In this document: piece after piece, positions 58,947 through 64,000 of the stretch | How the letters are laid out: each line of letters opens with the position of its first letter | How positions within the stretch are numbered: position 1 is the stretch's first letter | Assembly: GCA_024472245.1 (NCBI GenBank) | Contig: JANBXD010000003.1 | Location: 4,588,001-4,652,000 of the forward strand | From: Beauveria sp. NWAFU-1 | Lineage: Eukaryota; Ascomycota; Sordariomycetes; Hypocreales; Cordycipitaceae | Length of the DNA stretch: 64,000 nucleotides | Direction: 5' to 3' | Position numbers and translations under genes: made by a program | The notes under the pieces: generated by a model | Told to the model about the DNA's origin: nothing | The model's database searches: none | Seen by the model: only the letters and a program-made list of their open reading frames with translations

Positions 58947-59389
58947 GGTGTGAATTCCGTGCGAAGTTTTGAAAGTTTTAACAAACGGTTAATTCGCTCG
59001 AATTCTAAAACTAGAGCCCATCCTTTATATCCTAAGAAATTGTTGTCCAACAAAGAGAGGTGACGCCTTTTTGATTTTGTCCACTATGTCATATACGACA
59101 TCAATGTGACGCGCGTAGAAATAGATGACGTGAATATTCAAGCATAGTCAATTGTATTATGCTTTTTGAAATGTATAGTAAAGCTACAGACATTAATAGT
59201 CGTGACATTATTATGAGCGTGTGATTCACGGTATACGGATGACGTCGATATGATTCTACAGCTACCGGCAAATAGGCGAAATTTAACCGTTTGTAGTAAA
59301 TGCGGCCATCTTTACTTGAATATTAATAGTCGCGAATAAATGATAATTAATGCCAGCATCAGCTGTTAATCTAATTCTTTTTCCAGGCA
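58947..59389. other. Intergenic, nothing recognised
   Basis: 443 bp upstream of the MARVEL gene and downstream of the OBAP gene; AT-leaning. Confidence 0.4.
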
Positions 59390-60197
59390 TTATCCGCATC
59401 TGCATGTCAAGTTAGCGTCACCACTAAGCTTGGGGGATAGTCCGATCTCACTTGGGTGGATCTGAGGCACTGGGATGTCCTCTCTCTGTCCTTTCTTCGC
59501 TTTATAGTCGACGTTGAATTTCTTGTCCCTCTCTTCAACTTTGCCAAAGTCCAACTGCCTATCGGCTGTAAAGCTCGTCATAAGCTTTGGCTCACCCAGC
59601 GGCAGCTTGTCGTGCTTGTCTGTCTGCCATAGATGGTACACCTTGCCGTAGAGCCGGACAACGTTCTCCATCTCCTTGTGCTCCGCTTGAGCCCAAAGTG
59701 CGTCAGGAACAACAGGATTTGGCATGACTAGCATTCCGGATTTGACTTCGTAGACATGTGAGTGCCAAAGCTTCTGTTCTTCAGCAGGTAAAGTATCAAA
59801 TAGCTCGGGCGCGATCATGTATTCAACGCCAATAAGTCGTGCATCGGGTTCTGCCGAGTCATAAAGAAGACATTGGCGCACATCCTTGTCTTTTTTTATC
59901 GTTAATTGTAATTTGTCAGGTTTTCGAGATCAAGCTTTTTTCGTACGTACTCACGTGGCTGCAATAATGATTTGTCTCTACTGCGCGTTGCGGGTCGTCG
60001 ACATACGCGTGGAAGGCATTCAGATGCGCACAAATGTTTTTCAAGGGCTTGAAATCCTACAGTATGCGTGAGAATTAGAATTCAATAAAAATTATGGATG
60101 GCCTGACCTGAGTAAGTGCTGCTCCTTTGGTGAGGAGGGTCTGCTGGAGAGTTAGGGGTTCTCCTAGCCCGTTGTTAGTTACTTGCTGGCTTGTCAT
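59390..60197 (-). CDS. DUF1264 / oil-body-associated protein (OBAP1) family
   Basis: Model: complement(join(59390..59884,59955..60056,60108..60197)), 228 aa, the usual length. Exon 1 encodes MTSQQVTNNGLGEPL and the following TLLTKGAALTQ. Exon 2 carries the family's ICAHLNAFHAY motif with NHYCSH, and exon 3 LIGVEYMIAPELF, WHSHVYEVKSGML and the closing DIPVPQ...IG segment. Donors are GTCAGG and GTGAGT. Plant members coat oil bodies; fungal members are uncharacterised. A cytosolic or lipid-droplet location is inferred from the family only. Confidence 0.88.
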
Positions 60198-60863
60198 TTT
60201 AACTAAATGTAGAATGCGTATTTTTGGGGGTAGAGAGTCAGGTAGAAGTGTCAATTATGAATAAATAGGCTTCCGAATGTAACGCCATCTAGCAGCGGAG
60301 TAGGGCTGACTACTATTGCCACATCATGATTCTAGCTATGATGAGATATTCATGACGTGCACTAGATGCAGGGTAGTTACCAGGTCGCGCGCAATTAATG
60401 CTCTCTGCTTTAATATCCCCCCCCTTCTTCCTTTGCTAGAAGAAACTCATGACCTGCATTGAAAAATACCGCGAATAACTATTACCTGATCAATTGAAGC
60501 GCGAAAATTACCCACCCTTTTTCTGAAGTATTGCGAGTCCTCGATCGTTTCAACAGGACATGTTCATGCTTACATAGAAGATTCCATTATATTCACAGGC
60601 CACTCAGATTGTCACCGGCAATAAGCTATGGCAGGCTCGCCATAACTAATGGCTTCCACAACATTTACAGGTTCGGCCATCTTCACTTTTAGTTTTCATC
60701 TGATTCAATAACATGGCGCAAGAAAGTCTTTGATCTGAGCTATGAATACCTCGGCGACTATTTGGTTGAAACTCTCGCCGAACTGCGTACGCGCAGAGAT
60801 AAGATGTTGGATCATTAAATCATCTAGTCAGAGACATCGCGTACGTTTAAGTAGACATGGTCT
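60198..60863. other. Intergenic, nothing recognised
   Basis: 666 bp between the OBAP gene start and the 3' end of NMT1/THI5. C-rich run at about 60418-60424. No supported gene. Confidence 0.4.
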
Positions 60864-62053
60864 TTACGCAGCGGCAGCACGCGGGAGACGGCGGAAGCCG
60901 CCGCGACAGGCCACATCGCACTGAAGCTCGACCATGCGCTTCTGGTCTCCGAGAGGATCGTTCGAGGCCTCGTCCAGAACCCATTCGAGATGCTCGTTTG
61001 TGTAGTTTGGGACAAAGTCGGCGGCCAGGACACCGAGGCGCTGGCCGTACTTGGTGACCTTTGTCCAATCACGCTTGACGTTCTGCAGGTCGCGCGAGAA
61101 GTAGGCGTAGCTGCGCTCAAAGATCTTGCGGTTGAGCTGTGTGCCCATGACGGGTTTGAAGTCGACATACTCGGCCCAGGCCTTTTCCGGTTCGGCCAGG
61201 ACAAAGTCGGTGGCACGCTTGACGGCGCGAAGGAACGCGCGCACCTTGTCAGGATTCGCGGCCAGAAACTCGTCGTTGGCAATGTAGAGAATGGAACAGA
61301 AGCAGCAGCAGCCGAGCTCGGCGAGCTCGTCGATGCGGAGCATCTGCACGTCTGATTTCGGGCGGCCTTGGCTATCGAGCCACTCCTCGAGTTCAACCAT
61401 TTGGACATTCTCCAGGCCGATGCCGGCGTCGATTTCGCCGTTCTTGATGGCTTTGGAAACGTTCATACCGCAGCGGACGGCAGTGTAGTCATCGGGGGTG
61501 AGGCCATAGTGCGAGGTGAGTTCGTCGATCTGGATCTTGCCGAATTCGCCAACATAGCCGATACGCTTGCCCTTGAGAGAGCGGAAGTCGGTGGTGATGC
61601 CAGAGCCTTTCAGATAGACAACACCAGTGAAGGGCTCGTCGAGGAGGCTGCCGATTGAGGTGACGGGAAAATTGCGGGCCTTGGCCTGCATCTCGGGTCA
61701 GATCACGTTCTTGGCAACTCTGGACAGGATACATCACGAACAGCAAGGGTATGAATCATGGCCTTGAAGCCCATGTCCACACTGCCAGAGCCAATGATTT
61801 CAGTGACATCCTAGTCCAATTAATATGCTATTGCCAGTTGGGGGTTGGTCGTGGCAATCTCACGCTGGGGTCGTTGGGCTCTAAAAGGGCGACCTTGATG
61901 CCTTCGGCAGTAAAGAAACCCTTACTCTGCGCCAGGTAGAGGGGAGCGTGGTAGGGCGTGGCATGCCTGGCGTATTGTTAGAACGTGGAGATACCCCGCA
62001 GGACCTGTTTCTGCTGACCAGTTGGTTAAGAACGTGATCTTATCAGTGGACAT
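60864..62053 (-). CDS. nmt1: HMP-P synthase for thiamine biosynthesis (NMT1/THI5)
   Basis: Makes the thiamine pyrimidine HMP-P; the yeast enzyme takes the pyrimidine from its own PLP and His and is used once. Model: complement(join(60864..61685,61742..61810,61864..61966,62019..62053)), 342 aa. MSTDKITFLTNW joins HATPYHAPLYLAQSKG across intron 61967-62018. LLEPNDPS joins DVTEIIGSGSVDMGF across 61811-61863. HTLA joins AKARNFPVTS across 61686-61741. The Cys-rich CCCFC motif is present in GCCCFCSIL. The C-terminus is slightly longer and Ala-rich (RRLPRAAAA). Controlled by the TPP riboswitch upstream. Confidence 0.95.
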
Positions 62054-62074
62054 TTTGAGATATCGAGCAAAATG

Positions 62075-62269
62075 CTGCGGTGGTCAGTATTGTGCAGCGC
62101 ATGCAAGGGGAGAACATCAGATGCAGGTCCTTTCGCTGGTATTATCCAGATCAAGTTCGCCGGTATTTCTCAGATCAACAGCTCAACCCGCACAGCAGCT
62201 GGCACAAGCGGCACGGCTTCTGCACGAGGCGAACCATTGAACACCCGGTTGCATTCCAGTATACGTTAC
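62075..62269 (-). promoter_or_regulatory. 5'-UTR intron enclosing the TPP riboswitch
   Basis: Donor GTAACG at 62269, 15 bases before the aptamer; acceptor CCGCAG at 62075, 21 bases before the start codon. The retained intron would place extra ATGs (for example just 3' of the aptamer) ahead of the coding start, the known way fungal NMT1 is switched off. Confidence 0.65.
62121..62254 (-). promoter_or_regulatory. TPP riboswitch aptamer in the 5' UTR of NMT1/THI5
   Basis: Minus-strand THI-element sequence: CTGAGA (62168-62173), ACCGG, then GAACTTGATCTGG, ATAATACCAGCG and AAAGGA (62128-62158). The 5' and 3' ends (ATGCA / TGCAT) can pair as P1. The arm between P1 and CTGAGA is long, as in fungal versions with an extended P3. 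Binding of thiamine pyrophosphate is known in Neurospora NMT1 to change splicing of the leader. Confidence 0.93.
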
Positions 62270-62433
62270 CTCGATCTTGGGATAGCTCCATAGCGAGAGG
62301 GTTTCTTCCTGCGCGGATCACATGGTCCGTACCAGAGGCTTTCTTGTTGTATTGACGAGGTTCGTTTAGCAAGGGCGAGGTAGGGAGATGTAGGAGAGCA
62401 AAGAGGAAAATCCCGCATCTCGATCGCGGTCGC

Positions 62434-62443
62434 TTTTATATTT
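62434..62443 (-). promoter_or_regulatory. Candidate TATA box of NMT1/THI5
   Basis: AAATATAAAA on the minus strand, about 165 bp upstream of the leader intron donor, in an otherwise GC-balanced stretch. Confidence 0.4.
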
Positions 62444-62915
62444 CGCAAGCGATGCCGGGACCTTGAAAGTTATCTAACCAATTATGTGATTCCGTAAGAA
62501 GAAGAACAACCCATTACTCCATTTTTGTCTGTCTTCGGCCGCGGCAATTGGCTCCGTCATCAGACCAAGGATGCGGCACAAATATCCAGGTGGATTACAA
62601 TTAACCCCGCTATGCTCGTCAGCCTTTTCTAAGCGGAAATAGCGCTGACGCTGCTTTATTAGCCTGAGCAGAGCGTGATCTAAGGGTGGTCATTGTGTCG
62701 AATTCATGCTATGTTAGAATAGGGATCCGATGGCCCGGTGCAGCATGGCATTGGGCAGAGCATATGATTTGATTGATTAAAAGCTATCTCTTTGTAGCGA
62801 AAGTATTTCCTCTGAAGTGAAACAAGCAATAATGGTAAAGAGACAAAGAAGCAAAACAGATACAATCATTCATTAGGCCCTCTTGCATCAGTCAAAGGCT
62901 TCTGTTACCATGTCG
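62444..62915. other. Intergenic, nothing recognised
   Basis: Distal upstream region of NMT1/THI5 and 3' flank of the last gene. No supported gene. Confidence 0.35.
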
Positions 62916-64000
62916 CTATTGGCGGTACTCTTGAGCATCAAAATCTTGCTTCGAGAATGAGGACATGTTCTGCGCCAGAATATGTTGTCCCTTTTCATCA
63001 GTCAAGACAAACTGGATAGCTGTCGCCAGGTTTCCTGGTGGACCGAGTCTGAGAACATTTCTGGACGAAACTTGGTCCCAGGAGCGCATGTTGTTGAAGA
63101 CGCTATCGGGCCCTTTTGCAGTCGTGCCGATGATGAGAGTGGCATGTTGATACTTCTTCAGAGTGGTGGGAAGAAAACGGCGGGTACGGCTGTGCCATAT
63201 TAGTTCCTTCCATTCGTCATCTGGGAAGTGAATGGAAAGTTTCTCTGTCTCAGACAGACTTTCGAGGGTGCTGTTCGGAACCGAGAATTGAATAATGATC
63301 GGTTTAGGCCGCGCTTCGATGTCTTGGTTTCGCCGAGTCACCCAAGCAGCGTAGCATTGAGCAACAAATCGCTGAGGGCTAAAGTAAAAGAGGGCTCTGG
63401 TAGGACTGAAATCTGACGGGAAGGAACTTAGAAGCGTTCCGAGACGGCTAGGGTCCCAGTTCTGGACGAAGTCCACGACCCTCCCTTCATCGATGCCTTT
63501 GTATAACATCGTATGGCCAGGGGCATTTCGAGCGGCTGTAGCGCGGGCGTTTGCGATTTGAGTATCAGCTCGAAACTGTCTTTCTATCGAGTCTGCAGTT
63601 CTGCCCTGGGCCAGAAGCGCGTTGCGTTCCTGTGACGTTCTTTGGGTTTGTTCGAGTGCTGCATATCGCATTTTGATAGTGTCTTTGACCCAGAAAGCGC
63701 ATGACTGGGTGTGTCGAATTGAGTTGAACATGGGGTCGATTATCGCTTCTTGTAATTCGGATTTTATGCCCCATGCGGTCATTGCGGCAGTCCAATCTTC
63801 ATCCCGAGGGCTAGTAGTGTCGCGTGCTCTGCTGATGCCAGTCATGAAGTATATGAAGGTCATTCCGTCCACCCCGCCTTCATAGTCGACTTCGCGCAGT
63901 GGCTCACCCTCCGGCCAGTTGCACCATTGATTCCAGAGTTGCTCGGCTTTTGCCTTGGTAAACCCAACATGTAGCAAAGTCGCTTTCGAGATCAGGAATG
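62916..64000 (-). CDS. Hypothetical protein, 5'-partial
   Basis: The frame is open from the window edge (64000) to TAG at 62916, at least 360 residues. Not firmly recognised. The N-terminal part visible is helical with a possible coiled region (KDTIKMRYAALEQTQR...ADSIERQFRADTQI). The second half, MLYKGIDEGRVVDF then DFSPTRALFYFSPQRFVAQCYAAWV and RPKPIIIQFSVP, has the order LYKG / FYFS / A..YA / I.F.VP seen in DUF3990-type ADP-ribosyltransferase folds. That is a weak inference without proof of catalytic residues. No intron is needed in the visible part. Confidence 0.6.
   Translation of the reverse strand, partial: FLISKATLLHVGFTKAKAEQLWNQWCNWPEGEPLREVDYEGGVDGMTFIYFMTGISRARDTTSPRDEDWTAAMTAWGIKSELQEAIIDPMFNSIRHTQSCAFWVKDTIKMRYAALEQTQRTSQERNALLAQGRTADSIERQFRADTQIANARATAARNAPGHTMLYKGIDEGRVVDFVQNWDPSRLGTLLSSFPSDFSPTRALFYFSPQRFVAQCYAAWVTRRNQDIEARPKPIIIQFSVPNSTLESLSETEKLSIHFPDDEWKELIWHSRTRRFLPTTLKKYQHATLIIGTTAKGPDSVFNNMRSWDQVSSRNVLRLGPPGNLATAIQFVLTDEKGQHILAQNMSSFSKQDFDAQEYRQ

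Noticed and set aside
1..64000. CRISPR arrays, intact tRNA or rRNA genes
   Set aside because: None seen; the genome is fungal and the only tRNA-like segment does not fold convincingly.

Overview
The window is nuclear DNA of a filamentous ascomycete, most likely a Sordariomycete (Hypocreales-like). The grounds are short 45-130 bp introns with GTRNGT/CTAAC/YAG signals, a fungal HET protein, a Zn2Cys6 regulator, an NMT1/THI5 gene with a TPP riboswitch, and a retrotransposon decayed in the way repeat-induced point mutation (RIP) leaves. A secreted ADP-ribosyltransferase of the heat-labile-enterotoxin A type fits an insect- or nematode-associated lineage, but the genus is inference.

Layout. 1-9.6 kb: amino-acid permease (5'-truncated), D-galactonate dehydratase, a small hypothetical gene, a broken secreted phosphatase-like gene, a gene-poor stretch with an AT-rich block, and a PA/M28-like peptidase homologue. 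10.04-22.82 kb: one 12.8-kb Ty3/gypsy chromovirus with 203-bp LTRs and a 5-bp target duplication. Its gag, pol with chromodomain, and a very large unidentified third reading frame are all broken by TAA/TAG. 22.8-41 kb is accessory: a second AT-rich block, an aldo-keto reductase, a LINE fragment, a divergent pair (ART toxin-like gene and a Cys-rich secreted-protein gene with an internal TGA), a HET gene, small unknown genes, and two decayed transporters (DHA2-type MFS and a mitochondrial carrier). 41.5-64 kb is mostly conserved: Zn2Cys6 regulator, RTF2, TOR kinase, D-aminoacylase-like amidohydrolase, cytochrome P450, MARVEL-domain protein, OBAP/DUF1264 protein, NMT1/THI5 with its riboswitch, and a 5'-truncated unknown gene.

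Most exon structures were rebuilt by hand from splice signals and reading phase. Two genes appear to need GC-AG introns (D-galactonate dehydratase and the Zn2Cys6 regulator). The most unusual item is the roughly 1,590-codon third frame downstream of the chromodomain integrase. It stays in a single phase through 4.8 kb of RIP-like decay and ends in 60-bp Thr/Pro-rich tandem repeats.

How genes may work together: the toxin-like gene and the Cys-rich secreted-protein gene share a 472-bp divergent promoter region, RTF2 and TOR share a 516-bp one, and the regulator lies divergent to the broken carrier. No secondary-metabolite backbone gene is present.
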